From Cristatella mucedo (taxonomy: Eukaryota > Bryozoa > Phylactolaemata > Cristatellidae), in assembly GCA_009760855.2 (NCBI GenBank), contig WPIO01000016.1, positions 6,258,501 to 6,322,500 of the forward strand: 64,000 bases of DNA. The letters are read 5' to 3'. The notes below the pieces were generated by a model. It saw only the letters and a program-made list of their open reading frames with translations, had not been told where the DNA came from and did no database searches. The first letter of the stretch is position 1; each line of letters opens with the position of its first letter. Position numbers and translations under genes: made by a program. Shown here piece by piece: positions 11,085-23,110 of this stretch.

Positions 11085-11322
11085 GAAGAGAGAGACAGAG
11101 AGAGAAAGAGATAGAGACAGAAAGACACAGAGAGAGACAGTCAGACAAACAGAGGGAGAAAAAGAGAGGGAGAAAAAGAGAGGGAGAGAGACAGAGAGGG
11201 AGAGAGACAGAGAGAGGAGAGAGACAGAGACAGAGAGAGGAGAGAGACAGACAGAGACAGAGAGAGGAGAGAGACAGACAGAGACAGAGAGAGGAGAGAG
11301 ACAGACAGACAAGCAGAGAGCT
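11085..11322. repeat. (GA)n/(GAGACA)n microsatellite
   Basis: About 240 bases of GAGACAGA-type purine repeats filling nearly half of the 500-base intron between exons 6 and 7. On the transcribed strand of the gene it is CT-rich. Confidence 0.95.
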
Positions 11323-11427
11323 AATAGGCTAATCAAGTAGGCGATCAAGCAAGCACACCGCGCCTATGCCACGGGCAGCAGCTGCACCGTGCACCGAGCG
11401 AAGCTCAAAGCTGCCGAGGATGATGAC

Positions 11428-11546
11428 CTGACAGTCCAGGCCGTGCAGGAAGAGGCGCAGAGCACCTCGAACAGGCAGGGCATGACCTCGCCGATCAGCT
11501 CGCAGAGCTGAGCGCACGGCTGCATTCCGGCTCCTCCGCAAACAGC
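11428..11546 (-). CDS. TANGO6: TANGO6-like exon 6
   Basis: A near-perfect acceptor (CTTCTTTTCCCTACAG) opens a 119-base exon, phase 0 in and phase 2 out, ending at GTCAG|GTCATC. It encodes LCELIGEVMPCLFEVLC. This matches the family's hydrophobic helix with a Pro near its middle and follows directly the F-K end of exon 5. The donor is sub-consensus (GTCATC) but is the only one that keeps frame with exon 7. Confidence 0.8.
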
Positions 11547-11559
11547 CTGTAGGGAAAAG

Positions 11560-13380
11560 AAGCAGAGAAAGGTGGCGATCAAGCAGATCGGTCAAGCAGA
11601 CCGATCTCTGGCAGCCTCCACAAGCGAGTTGAAGCGAGTTCGAGGTGTCGTCAGAAATGCAAAACGATGGCAACAAGTGGGACGATTTAATAACCAGCTA
11701 GACGATCTGGACAATGGCCAAGGGATGTGCCACTGAACAAAGGGAAGAGTTTCAGACGAAACTATTTCAGCCAAAACTGTCGTCTCAGCTGCGTAGCTCA
11801 GAGCAGTCGCGTCTCGATCGTATCAGTCACGAGGCATTACCATACGCAAAAGAAGGGAATCTCAGTGCTTCCCGGGAGTCGCCCCCCCCCCCAGCTGAGA
11901 TGGCCTGAAAATTAATTGACCACACAATCTCTGCTATCCGACTCACTTCGGATTAAGAAGTTGGCAAGGGTCGAGCTCACTGACGGGTGTTCACAAGCTG
12001 TCAGACCATGCTGTCTGCTGCCAGAGCTCGCATGACAAGTGTCAACTTAAAGATGAAGCTTTGGAGGGCTACTAGCAATTGCAAATATGGCTAAGCCACA
12101 TTTCATCGAGATGCAGGAACATTATATGGGTACATTTTAGCATGTACTTTAGTGGCCATACGTTTTGCTGCAACCCAGAATTGGTAATTCTCAACAGTTT
12201 TTTTTTGCAAAACATGTTTTTTAGAACTTGCGCATCAAACGAGAACGTAGCAACGGAGACATACTACTCCAGCTACAGATTAAGTGAACTAACAATGCAT
12301 GGATTCTATCCAAGAAAAATGTAAAAATGTGGCTATATAACCCTAAGAAGTATGCAAAACCAGGGTTCAGACACAATTGGGGAAGCAGGCAATATTCCTG
12401 ATCAGTGGCTACCATATAGCAGCTAGTGTACTGGTGTGTGGAACGCATGGTCCTAGATGCTGAGTTTTGAGGCTGATGTGCGTTGACCACCGGAGGCCAT
12501 GCTCCCCGTTTCACTTCCGATGTGCATTTCATAGAACCTTACAATGTTGTAAATATTACAATATTTATTTGAATTTCAGTTTTATGAAAGAATTCAAGTC
12601 AAATAATTAAGGGGCATCTTCACTATCTATTCATACTTTTGCATGTCTCACCTCACCCTTCTCTTCAAGTGTGTTAACTATAGAATTCTGAAAAACTGAA
12701 ATTTTTAAACATCCCTAGGTCGTGCTCATGTGGACAACAAGAAGCTGGGAGTACGGCTTGCGGTAGCCCAATAGTGACATCAGCCTTAAATCTCAGTTAA
12801 CATCGAGAGTGACGAGTTTCTTGTTTTCCACATGCCAGTGCGCAGGTAAATTATAGCTACTGACCAAGAATATTGCCAGCTTCCACAAATGCGTCTGAAA
12901 CTCGGGTTTTGCATAATTTCTAGAGTAAAATGGACACATTTTCAGGCTTGCCTACTCACTTGAGCTTTAGTTTGAGCAGTAGTTCTCCCCTTTGGCATTA
13001 GCCCGACTGGTGGGCACGTTTGACTTCAGTATCGAAAGAAATATCCGAAATTGCCAATTCTGAGGTTCGGCAAAACTTGTGGCCACTGCTGGTGTATTGA
13101 TTTGCTTCTTCAAAGCACGATAGCTCATGCAGAGATGCTTATTTGCAGACATCCGATGCAAAGGGCTGATCAGATAGAGGCCTCCGAGCATCATCACCCC
13201 CATAGAAAATGTTAGCACCGTCACTAACATAAAGTTAATATTATTATTCTCAAATATTTGAGAGCCTCGAAGAGTCCTTGCTATCACTATTTATTCTAAC
13301 GTAACTAGGGGGACCGAGAAGCCAGAACTCAGATCATGAAAAGCAAGCTAGTCTTTACAAAAAAATTGATGGTAGCTTAA
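11560..13380. other. Intronic stretch, no feature recognised
   Basis: This is part of the 4.5-kb intron between exons 5 and 6. A C(11) run occurs near 11881 and AT-rich sequence from 12540 on. No coding segment or known repeat was found. Confidence 0.45.
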
Positions 13381-13383
13381 TCT

Positions 13384-13385
<2 letters not shown>

Positions 13386-13420
<35 letters not shown>

Positions 13421-13605
13421 CACTTGATAAAGCGCCCTCAGAGAACTTAATCTCTCTCTAGGCGCTTTACATTTGCTGCAAAGGGAAATGCAATTGAATG
13501 GTGAGTAAAATCATGCTTGATAAACAAACAAAATGAACAACAACATGGTTAGGGTGACGTGCACAGGGTCAGCATGCAAATGTGGTTAGTGGCAGCATGC
13601 ACAGA
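13386..13605 (-). mobile_element. LINE-A 3' end, minus orientation
   Basis: (AAT)n is followed by the reverse complement of the LINE-A 3' UTR: the tail, AGGCGCTTTACATTTGCTGC, CATGCTTGATAAAC, and the GGTCAGCATGCAAATGTGG block. It is 5'-truncated in the UTR. Confidence 0.88.
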
Positions 13606-13849
13606 TCTTACTAGAGTGGCATCTAAACTTACAACTCTAGGCGTATTGCAAACTTTTCGACGCATATCGGTAAGATGTCACGTGACCCCTGTTGAGTGCA
13701 GACATACAAGAAACGTGCAGGTGGCGTTCTTTGAGGGGGGACTGCACTTTGGTTACATGGCTGATGGGGAAATGTTTTGGGTCTTACTGTAGTAGCCTTC
13801 TTGAGCACCACTTTTGTTCAATAGCATTGCAGAAGCCAGAACCCTAATG

Positions 13850-13935
13850 ACGATATAATATTAACAACAGACTGTTTGTATAGCCCTCTAAGAGAACTAA
13901 ATCTCCACCCAGGCGTATTACAAATCCAAGCAAAA
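13850..13935 (-). repeat. Diverged LINE-A/SINE tail
   Basis: TTTGTATAGCCCTCTAAGAG followed by AACTAAATCTC and CAGGCGTATTACAA is a weakly conserved minus-orientation tail. Confidence 0.6.
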
Positions 13936-15463
13936 GAATCAATAACCAAGGGTCGGTGAACGCATGATAGCAAGCATCCAAAAGATTTTAAGTAGCATGC
14001 TTAGGTTAGCATGCTGAAGCAAACATATAGGCAACTACTGTCACCACAATGGTAAGAAATTGAGCTTGGAAAATGCACTGAATCGTGGAGAGGTGAGCAT
14101 ACATAGCAGAATAAATAAAAATACCAGTTCAATGGGGCGAATGTAGAGCTGACCGAGCATATGCGTATCTAGCTAAGACCTAAAGGTTCAAGGTCATCAC
14201 CATAATGACTGCAGACAAAAGCCAGCTCCAGACATTCGGTGAATACGAGCTGACGGCTCAATAAGCAAAAGATATCAATTCAGTGGGAAGCCAGTGCCAT
14301 CAGGCAGCCACCTCACACGATGAAACATCCATGGGAGGTATCCACAGGAGCAAGCTTCTCGGCTAGCAGTGTACAAAGCAGCAACTGCTATGTGTGTCTC
14401 TGGCAGATCAAGATACTTGAATGATTCCACCCACCTCCCCCCACCTGCATGGACTGAGGCCACAATATAGGAGGGCTAGAGCTACGGACCTACAATCTTA
14501 GTAGCCACTTTCTTGACTGCAAAGTTGATCGCAAAGCCTTAAACTGTCCGGCACTCACATATGAATAGGCACTGATCGAACGTATAATCCAAGGATATAT
14601 GTGGACACGAGCGCGAGTTGAACCCTTAGAAGCAGCTGCTACAACTCGTGTTGCACTGGCTGCACAGGTTTATATTTCAAATTCGGGCACAAGTGTGCCA
14701 CACGTGGGTTCACACGAGTGCGAAAGCACGAGCATACTCAAACGTGCGGGCGAACACGCACACACATACGCTCTCACACACGCACAGCACATGCACATGC
14801 AGATATACCCGGCCATATTCAAGAATGAAATATAATCAAGAAAATTATGCCTATCTTCCAACCCCAGAGCAGCGGGCACCCTTGCAGAATGTGGACATCC
14901 ATTAAACTCTCCGACTCGCCAAAACCGCCAAGGTCTCTCTGCGCAGAACCTGACGGACAATAGATCGCACAATTTCAGAGAGATCGACAGAGGGCTACGG
15001 CGAGAAATTGCAAGGACGTCGAGGCAAACAGGTGGCTTTTTCAGTCACGAAAACATGTGAGGCACTTAACTACCTGAAGTGCTGCACAGGCCAGTGCAAC
15101 GAACATGGCGAGACGTTCTTTCGATCACAAGGCCATGTTGGTTCATCATCTTCTTTTTTAAACAGCAGAAGCTGAATGCCATTTTCCCTAGACAGCCTCG
15201 CAGGAGTCGGAGAGCGTACCGACACTGGAGGGCGGGCGAGCGGCTCCAAGGAAACACGCAGCCACGAGACGGCTCTTGGGCGTGCACCGACCCACGCTCT
15301 GCACACACGCGTAAGCGATCGATGGTGACAGGCAGAGTAGAAAGTCTGCCAGACCTAACCCACATCCTGCCCTGCTGTGCTACACCGCGGACGAAAACGT
15401 CAAGGAAGAATACCAAACGATCAGCTGCCCCCTCCTTCCCGGCTCGCGATCACTTTTGACAGC

Positions 15464-15464
<1 letters not shown>

Positions 15465-15494
<30 letters not shown>
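15465..15494. repeat. (CAG)n microsatellite
   Basis: Ten CAG units, intronic. Confidence 0.95.
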
Positions 15495-15495
<1 letters not shown>

Positions 15496-15654
15496 TGCCA
15501 GCCTCTTTCACTAGGCTAAGAGTGAGTCATCCCTGACGAATGCTGCGATGTCGCGATTAACTCGATACAACGACAGAACAGACCACCGAGCCAGCTGAGC
15601 TTCGAGCAGCAGCCGCAGCCACCGCCACCTCCGCAGCTCGGCTGATCGAATGGC

Positions 15655-15956
15655 AAATAGCGCAAAATTTAAAAAATTTAAAAACACACCTATTTAGCAC
15701 AGCATTTAGTGGGTCCCTGTGATTCGTCCTTGATGTGCTTATGCGTGCTGACACTGTGCATGCTGCCACTAACCACATTTGCATGCTGACCCTGTGCATG
15801 TCACCCCTAACCATATTATTCATTTCGTTTGTTTTTCAAGCATGATTTTACTTACCATTCAATTGCATTTCACTTTACAGCAAATGTAAAGCGCCTAGAG
15901 AGAGATCAAGTTCTCTGAGGGCACTTTATCAAGTGAATTATTATTATTATTATTAA
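15655..15956 (+). mobile_element. LINE-A 3' end, plus orientation
   Basis: It starts in the last codons of the LINE ORF (LKTHLF-like), followed by CATTTAGTGGGTCCCTGTG, the UTR blocks, the GCGCCTAGAGAGAGATC tail and (ATT)n. The 5' part is lost. Confidence 0.9.
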
Positions 15957-16026
15957 AATAACATGCTCTCGTTTGAAGCGCAGCCGAATCGTGCGCTGAA
16001 TCGTGCGACCGCGATCAATCCGTCAC

Positions 16027-16130
16027 CTTGAAAAGGTTGTCGATGGATTTCTCGATGACTGGAGCCGGAGTTCCAAACGCTTCGCCGGCAAGCACATCCG
16101 CTCGATCAGCGGTGTCACGCTTCAGAGCAC
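16027..16130 (-). CDS. TANGO6: TANGO6-like exon 5
   Basis: A 104-base exon, phase 1 in and phase 0 out, with donor TTCAAG|GTGACG and a GTGAG acceptor preceded by a long pyrimidine-rich run (CGCTTTCCTGTCACCCCGTT). It encodes PVIEKSIDNLFK, aligning with the family's E-E-L-x-x-C-I-E-D-V-F-K segment. It was located by phase and homology, because it is too short to stand out as an open frame. Confidence 0.8.
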
Positions 16131-16440
16131 CTCACAACGGGGCAAGCACGAACGGGGTGACAGGAAAGCGAGAGCCAAACGCTAAGAGCTGGCGCCAAAG
16201 ACCCAAGACCTCGTCGGCACCGCCACAAGTAGAGCAGCGAGAAAAAAGGCTCCCGGAAGGAGCCTCGGGCGCTCTGGGGGCGCACGCTCTAGCGCTGCTG
16301 CGCAGTCCCTGGTCGGTGGATAGATGGTGGATAGATAGATGGATAGATATCCTTCCTCCTCAGGGCAGCAAGCCTCAGCAAGACCTCGACGTGCGCCGGC
16401 AGCCACGAGCGTCTCCGCTGCCGACGTCGCCGCCTAGTAC

Positions 16441-16606
16441 CTGCTTCGACGAAGGAGGCTGCACCGAGCGGGCCGGCGAGGATGCTCCACATGTGCGCCT
16501 TCATCTCGGGCAGGTGACGCCGAGCCATCGCATTCACGATGCTGCAGGCGACCCTGCTGTACGGCTCGGCACTCACCGGGTCATCGCTGGCCAGCAAGCT
16601 CATGAT
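16441..16606 (-). CDS. TANGO6: TANGO6-like exon 4
   Basis: A strong acceptor (TTTTACTTGCCTCATCCAG) leads into IMSLLASDDPVSAEPYSRVA and then an MKAHMWSILAGPL helix. This is the HEAT-like pair following the family's ICPQ motif, with Arg-Val-Ala conserved. The donor is GCAG|GTACTA, phase 1. A perfect but internal CCG|GTGAGT donor at 16571-16576 lies within the conserved coding sequence and is presumed unused or alternative. Confidence 0.85.
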
Positions 16607-18035
16607 CTGGATGAGGCAAGTAAAATAGGAAAAAACATGCCGCTGGATTACACGAAGGCACGCCCGGACACGCCTGCAGCCGAGCATGACTGTAGGTCGA
16701 GCAGTCGAGCACACCGGCAAAGAGAGAGGGAGATAGAAGGCCGTAAGCAGCAAGAAGACTGGGAGGGGTGTCGGCGCGAGAAGTGTAGAAGTGTCGACCG
16801 CAAGCGGTCGACAGTTATAATTTCACTGACCTTGCACTGAGCTTGAATGGAGCAATCAATACTGTGCAACCCAGCCTCCTCCACTCAGCCCCTGCCCTGC
16901 CCGATCAGGTGTCTCCGATCATAGCAGAAACCAAAGGGCGTCGCTTCAGAACCATTCAGGTAAGCAGACGCCACCGCAGCCGCCACTGCGCCTCCACTAC
17001 AGGCTTACGAGGCTGCAGCCAGCTAGCTACCTGCACGTTAGGCATTACCTTGATCTTGGCAAGAATGAGTCGGTTCTCCTGGGCTCTCTCTGTCTGGATT
17101 TCGATATTCAGTTTCAGCTTGAACTTTCTAACTCCTTTATAGATATCTCCCTTCCCTAATCCTATGCTCATTTGCAGCTTACTGGAACAGTACTGGCAAT
17201 TAATTGAGCTTCGGTGGCACGATTGACCTTCTCCAAGCGTCAACGCGGTCTCGGCAGAGGTCCTGCACTTGTCCGGCCACTAGCAGACGCTACCACCCTG
17301 TCGGCCCAGAATGCGCACGATTCGGACTAGCTTTTCGCAAGAAGCTTGGCTGGTCCAGCACAATTTGAGCTTCAAACTGAGAGTGCTGTCGCATAATTAC
17401 GACTGGATGCCAGTTCAATGGCTGCTACAGCTCAATGGCAACAAAGCCGGTACGCGTGCCATAGCCGGCTTTACACGAGTGCTGTAACTCAAAATGCAAA
17501 CCACGTGAGCCGCCTTATTAAACATCGATGCTGTCGAATGCAAAGCAGCTTGACTATCACATTCATTTACTGCGATGTGTTGTTAGCAGCAGCAGTAGGC
17601 TACCGGCAGTTGTGCTCCACACTTTGGCCAATGAATGTACAAGGATTCGGAAAGATGAACACTCCGATTGGATGCATTAGTATGCAACTGCTTTGATAGC
17701 AAACCTTGCATGACGGCTTTACAGTCTCGCACCCACGAGACTTTTCGTCACGGACTGGCTACAGCAAATGTGCGTCATACGGGCACAGAGCAAACGTGGC
17801 ATGCCCCCCCCCCAGGAACTTGTAACTTGACCAAACAACTCTGCTATCAGTAGCACATTCTCAGGTTAATCACAGCTGCAATGTTGCACTCACAGCAGCA
17901 GTGCTGCACTCACAGCAGTGGGGGGAAGCAGACTGGTATTACCGTCGCCACAACGGAGTTCTCCAAAGCCCTCTGATAGGCACTTGAAGATTGACTCTTG
18001 TTCCTTCAATTCTTCTCACGAACTGTACAATTCGA

Positions 18036-18039
<4 letters not shown>

Positions 18040-18097
<58 letters not shown>

Positions 18098-18132
18098 CCC
18101 AACCCGGTCTCTCTTTCTCTCTCTCTTTTAAA
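18040..18132. repeat. (CT)n microsatellite
   Basis: About 55 bases of pure CT, then CCCC and further CT-rich sequence, in the large intron between exons 3 and 4. Confidence 0.95.
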
Positions 18133-18907
18133 CCCCCTCTTCCCCTTCCCCTTTCTCTCTAACTCCACTTCTCACTACCTCCATTTTCCCTCCCTCTCTA
18201 CATGGCTGGCAAGCCAAGTGTTGTGCTATCAGCATGTACAAGAAAGCGAAAAAGCAATCAGCCCTACTGACCTGCAAGCACGGCAAGTTTCGGCTGCAGG
18301 CAAGCAACACATCACGTGTGACCAGTGACACACTAGCTTGGGCAGCCCTTCAGATAGCAGGTGTTACAGTAGGCAATAAAAAACCCGACTTCACAAGAGC
18401 AAAACAATTTAAAAATCAACGATCCGCAAGATTCAGAGTCAACGATCAGCATGCGAGAATAACGGATTACAATAACCTTAGCATAGTGCAATGCTGCTCT
18501 ACTTTTATAAAGCAGCAGCAATAGAAAGGGTAGGATTTACCGTATTTTAAGTGTATAGCCCTTCTTTCTTTCCCAAAATTTGGGGTCATATAATAGAGAG
18601 GACTTACATCTCAGAGGTTACTTTTATGCTCTAATATTGCGCTAAACTACGTACCTGCTTTGAATGCATTTCCGGTATTTGAATGCATTTGGGGCATTTC
18701 AAATGCAACGACAGAAATGCAATGCAACTAATGGACAGAAAACAGAAAATGAGTCTATGAAGAGAGTGACGACGACGACAGTGATGATAACAGAGTCTCC
18801 ACCGAATTTGAAGCCTATGATATGAATGAGGAAGATGGAGGACTATCCTCTGCATCTCATTCCAGACCATTCCAGATGCAGAGGATAGTAATAGTGACAT
18901 GAGTAAA

Positions 18908-19960
18908 AATAATAATAATAACGCACTTGATAAAGCACCCTCAGAGAACTCAATCTCTTTCTAGGCGCTTGATTGAATGTGAATAATATCCTGCTTGATA
19001 AACAACATGAATAATATGGTTAGGGGTGACATGCACAGGGTCAGCAAGCGAATGTGGTTAGTGGCAGCATGCACAGTGTCAGCACGCATAAGCACATCAA
19101 GGACGAATCACAGGGACCCACTAAATGCTGTCCTAAATAGGTGTGTTTTCAGGTTCCTTTTAAATGTGGTCAGGTCGGGGGATGTTCTGACGCAAGTCGG
19201 GAGGGAGTTCCAGGCTTTGGGAGCATACGAACTAAATGCACGGTCTCCAAAGGATTTAAGGTTTGTACGAGGTATTTCTAGACTGTTGGATTCCAGAAAG
19301 CGGGTGGTACGATGCTTGGCCTGATGGGGTAGTATATCTGAAAGATAGGCTGGAGCCATAGAATGAAGGGACCTAAAAGTGAGCGACAAAACCTTGAAGT
19401 CAATCCGTTGCTTGACTGGTAGCCAGTGCAGGTCGGCGAGAAGTGGTGTGATGTGGCAACTTCGATGCTCACGACAAACAAGCCTAGCTGCAGAGTCTTG
19501 CACCAGCTGCAATCGCCTGATCGCACATGCCAGTAGGCCAGCTAGCAGTGAGTTGCAGAAGTCAAGACGGGATGTCACAAATGCATGGACCAACTTAGGC
19601 ATGGCGTCCTTATCTAAACAAGCCCGAATTTTAGCACCGTTATGTAGCTGAAAGTAGGCAGACTTAATCGTGGACCTGATGTGGTCGTCTAATGAAAGGT
19701 CATTTTGGAACATGACACCTAGATTTCATGCAGATTCAACAGGAGATATGTTGGCAGAGCCAATTTTGAGCGGCAGCCTTTCTAATTTCTGAATCACACT
19801 GGGCTTTCCCATTGATGGTAAGTTAGTTTTGTAATGGTTTAGGTTTAGAAAATTTGCTGCCATCCACGTTCGGATGTCATCAATACATGCAGCAAGTGAG
19901 TTGAGAGAATTCGAGGTGCCCGAAAGCTGGGAGGGCTCAAAGCACAGGTACAACTGGGTG
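18908..19960 (-). mobile_element. LINE-A copy with intact C-terminal RT ORF
   Basis: The best LINE-A copy. The 201-codon minus-strand frame at 19108-19713 has no stop. It carries the CR1/L2-type post-RT signatures RLDFCNSLLAGL, a TPLLADLHWLPVKQRI block and KAWNSLPTCVRTS. The 3' UTR, tail and (ATT)n lie at lower coordinates (18908-19100). A further piece to 19960 carries the preceding thumb and palm remnants (MAANFLNLN). The catalytic palm is missing, so the copy is 5'-truncated and inactive. Confidence 0.9.
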
Positions 19961-19999
19961 ATTATTATGAGTCTTGATATTGTTCACTTCATTTAGCTA

Positions 20000-21180
20000 T
20001 TGAATGAGAATACTTTTTTCCCCAACAATCGGTTCAAAAATTGAGGGACTTATACACAATCAAACATGGTAGCTGTCAGTAGCAGTAGGAGGTCAGCAGA
20101 GGAGGCAGCAGTGGCACTGACACACTGACGGAGCAAACAGAGCAAACAGTCTTTCGTTCACTCTGCTCAGAGGCCTGCATGTGGCTTTCACGTGCGAGCT
20201 TGACTTCTAAATGACGCATGGAGATTGATACATTCGCGGCAATATCGATTCCCATGTGCTTTGCGCACCTAGTTCTGCAACGTCACTGAGTGCTACTAAC
20301 CACGGGTCCTTATGACCAGCGGCCCCAAGTGTCTTCCTGTGTGCCTCTGTGCTAGGCTAAGCATACCTAAGAATGCCTAAGCATGACGAGTTATTTGTCG
20401 TTGACTCTTGGGGATTGCTTCTCTTGCAGCTAGTTGTAAAAAATGCACAGAGATACTGGATTCTCTCAACATATGCCAGAAAAACATTACTATTACTATA
20501 GATGCATGGTGAGTAAATTGTAGTGCACACGAGGACGCACAAAATGTGAAAAACCTAGAGCTTTAAGCGTGAAAGAACGTCCCACACACAAGATGAAGAC
20601 AAACATGACTCGATACACTTTGGCAAACGGATAGAGCATCACACACACTTGCAGGCTGTAGGTCAATATCAATGTGCCCGGCTTTCTGTAGACAAATAGA
20701 TCCTTCTAGACTGTACACTCCCACATGCCAAACACGGTGGTCTGCAAAATATTAAAAAGCATCGTCACCAGTTGCTAGTAGTTTCCACCTGACTAGCAAC
20801 AGTGCGGAAGCAATCTTTTAGCTCGGCAATGTGAGGAGCCAGGTCGCACTCCAGAAGAAGAATAAGCAGAAGAAGCAGCCAGAATCAGAAGCAGGATCCA
20901 GCAGAAGCCAAAAATCGCCTGTGTATTTGTATCGTCTGTTTTTCTTTGAAGTTACCACTTCTCACCGACTTACAATGGCTTCCTATCTAGCATCGTATTT
21001 ATTACAACGTTCTGCCACTCCCTTTTAGAAACCTTAATGTTTGTATGTCATAACTAACCAATAACATCATTCCTTTCCAGATATACATATAGTGACCAGA
21101 AAAAGATTTAGTTCTCTTAGGGTGCTATATAGAAAAATTTGATTGTTATTGTTATTTTTCTATATCCATTTCTGTTTTCT
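20000..21180. other. Intronic stretch, no feature recognised
   Basis: No coding exon was found. A possible very diverged SINE-like tail (TTAGTTCTCTTAGGGTGCTA) lies at about 21108-21130. Confidence 0.4.
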
Positions 21181-21314
21181 AAAGAGCAAACTCAAGTTAC
21201 CTTTAAACTATTGAGAAATTCATGTCCGGTCGTTGCTTCGCTTCGAGGATACCGGTTTTGAACAGGCCAGCCTAAGCAGCGCAGATGGCGCGCGCCCATA
21301 CGAACGTGGCTGAC

Positions 21315-21539
21315 CTGAGGTGCAATTAGCCCGTAGTAATCGTCCGGCTTTGACGAGGACGGGCACGTGGCAATGACGCGTCCGGCTGCGTCGCACTGTT
21401 GCCAGCTCTGGTTGCCGTCGAGCAGCATGCCGGCCACGACGTTGCGCACGCCGTCGGCCCCACGGAGCACGCCCGTGAGCAGCTCGCCGCAGGCTCGCTC
21501 CAGCCAGTCCGGCCTCCGAGGAGGAGCCATAGCTCGAGC
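21315..21539 (-). CDS. TANGO6: TANGO6-like exon 3
   Basis: A 75-codon phase-0 exon. The acceptor is GCCTCCTTTTGCCGTGGCAG and the donor is CTCAG|GTCAGC. It encodes PDWLERACGELLTGVLRGAD, then WQQCDAAGRVIATCPSS and a Tyr-Tyr-x-x-x-Ala-Pro-Gln end. These match TANGO6's W-L-R-R-L-C-G-Q-L-L, W-x-x-C-D and Y-Y-x-x-I-C-P-Q landmarks. This exon is one of the two strongest anchors for the gene identification. Confidence 0.92.
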
Positions 21540-21919
21540 CTGCCACGGCAAAAGGAGGCAGACGCCCTTGCGAAAAGCAGCCGATGAGCAAAGCCGGCAG
21601 TGACCAGGAAAGCGGCGGGGAAGCAGGAAGCGAGCGAGCCGGCAGTGACTGAAGCCTTGCTCGTCATCGCCGAGCCACTTTTTCAAGTGCAGCAAAAAAG
21701 GGACGGGCGCTCACAAAGCCCCGACAAGCGCTTGACGTTCGCCAGGCGCCACGGTGCAACGAGCGGCCACATTTTTTTTTTACAGGGTCCAACTTATGCA
21801 TGCAAGCTGCACAGCTTCCGTTTGACGCTCGCGATGCTCTTTGAAGATCTAATAAGGCTTTTGTCTTGCTAGTTTCATAGGTGGTCATACAAAGTGGAAT
21901 CGTGTAATAATGGTAATAA

Positions 21920-21985
21920 CACTTTTGCACAGCACCTTCAGAGAACTAAATCTCTTTCCAGGCACTTTTACATTAAAAATATACT
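21920..21985 (-). repeat. LINE-A tail fragment
   Basis: TTTTGCACAGCACCTTCAGA followed by GAACTAAATCTC and CCAGGCACTTTTACATT; about 65 bases in minus orientation. Confidence 0.7.
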
Positions 21986-22014
21986 TGCTGATTCCACTTC
22001 TCCTCTTTTGTGTA

Positions 22015-22160
22015 ACGGCAGAGGAGCCTTGAACGCTATCACCACCGCTTTCAGCGGCAATTAAGGATCGCCCACACAGCAGCAGGATACGAACCCCACG
22101 ACCTCGAGAACGAGGTCGTGAAGAGCAACCGCCTTACCTACATATGCTGCAAAAGAAGCA
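22015..22160 (-). repeat. SINE-2 copy
   Basis: The minus strand carries an A-box-like region, GAGGTCGTGGGGTTCGTATCC (B-box region), a GTGGGCGATCC block, and a GCTGAAAGCGGTGGTGATAG block. Related copies are at 37.2, 47.8 and 60.2 kb. Confidence 0.7.
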
Positions 22161-22174
22161 CGTCAACGTAGGTA

Positions 22175-22385
22175 GGGATGCCATGCACAGTGTCAGCACG
22201 CATATGCATACAAAAAACCAATTCACAAGGATCCAGAGAATGCTGTGACCAACAGTGGCAATTTTAGTTTATTTTAAATGCCATCAAGTCAGGAGATTTC
22301 GTGACGTCAGTCTCGAGTGAGTAGCAGGTTTTGGGAGTTGAGGTTGGTTCGGGGTATAGCTCAACGATTTGATTCAGAAAAGCAG
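22175..22385 (-). mobile_element. LINE-A related fragment
   Basis: A diverged reverse-complement piece of the LINE-A ORF end and 3' UTR (GCACAGTGTCAGCACGCATA block and the region before it). It belongs to a second, more diverged LINE-A subfamily shared with the next copy. Confidence 0.65.
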
Positions 22386-22389
22386 GTGG

Positions 22390-23110
22390 AAATAATAATA
22401 ATAATAATACATTAGTGTAGCGCCCTCCGAAAACTAAACCTCTTTCTGGGCACTTTACATTTGCTAAAACAGAAGCATTATCGGTTAATGGTAGCATGCT
22501 CACTGACAACAAGCACAACATGGTTAGAGATGGCGTGCACATGAGCAACAGGCTTTGGGAGTACGTGAACTAAAGGCATGGTCTCCATAGGATTTGAGAT
22601 TGGTTCGAGGCGAAGCTACACGACTTGGGTGAGAAGAGCGGGCGGCACGATGCCTCGCCTGATTGGGACAGTTCTATTAGATAGGCAAGAGAATGAAGGG
22701 ACCTAAAAGTGAGAAAAGTGAGTGACAGAACCTCGAAGTGTCAATATATTACTTGACTGGGAGCCAGTGCAGGTCGGCTAGAAGCTGTGTGCTGTGGCAA
22801 TTGCAATGCTCACGACAGACAAGCCTGGTGAGTTTTGCTGCAGAGTTTTGCATAAACAGTAAGCGCTTGATTGCACAGGCAGCAAGACCTGCGAGGGGAA
22901 AGCTGCATGAGTCTGGACAGAACGTCACGAAAATGATGCATGGACCAGCTTGTATGTGTGGTTTCCCTGTCTAAGCAGGCCTGATTCTTTTCAATTGTAA
23001 ATAGCTGAGAGTAGGCAGACTTGACTTTGGAGATGATGCGGCCGGCCAGTGAAAGGTCACTTAGGAAAGGGAAACCCTGATTAATTTAATGCAACGGCTG
23101 TTTCACAAGA
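22390..23110 (-). mobile_element. LINE-A subfamily copy
   Basis: (AAT)n and the tail variant GCGCCCTCCGAAAACTAAAC come first. Reversed C-terminal RT sequence follows up to about 23100, matching the LHWLP... and ...NSLLAGL region of the 19-kb copy with many indels. Confidence 0.8.

Noticed and set aside
13386-13420. CRISPR-like or regulatory tandem array
   Set aside because: (AAT)n is the 3' terminus of LINE-A, seen at the end of most copies.
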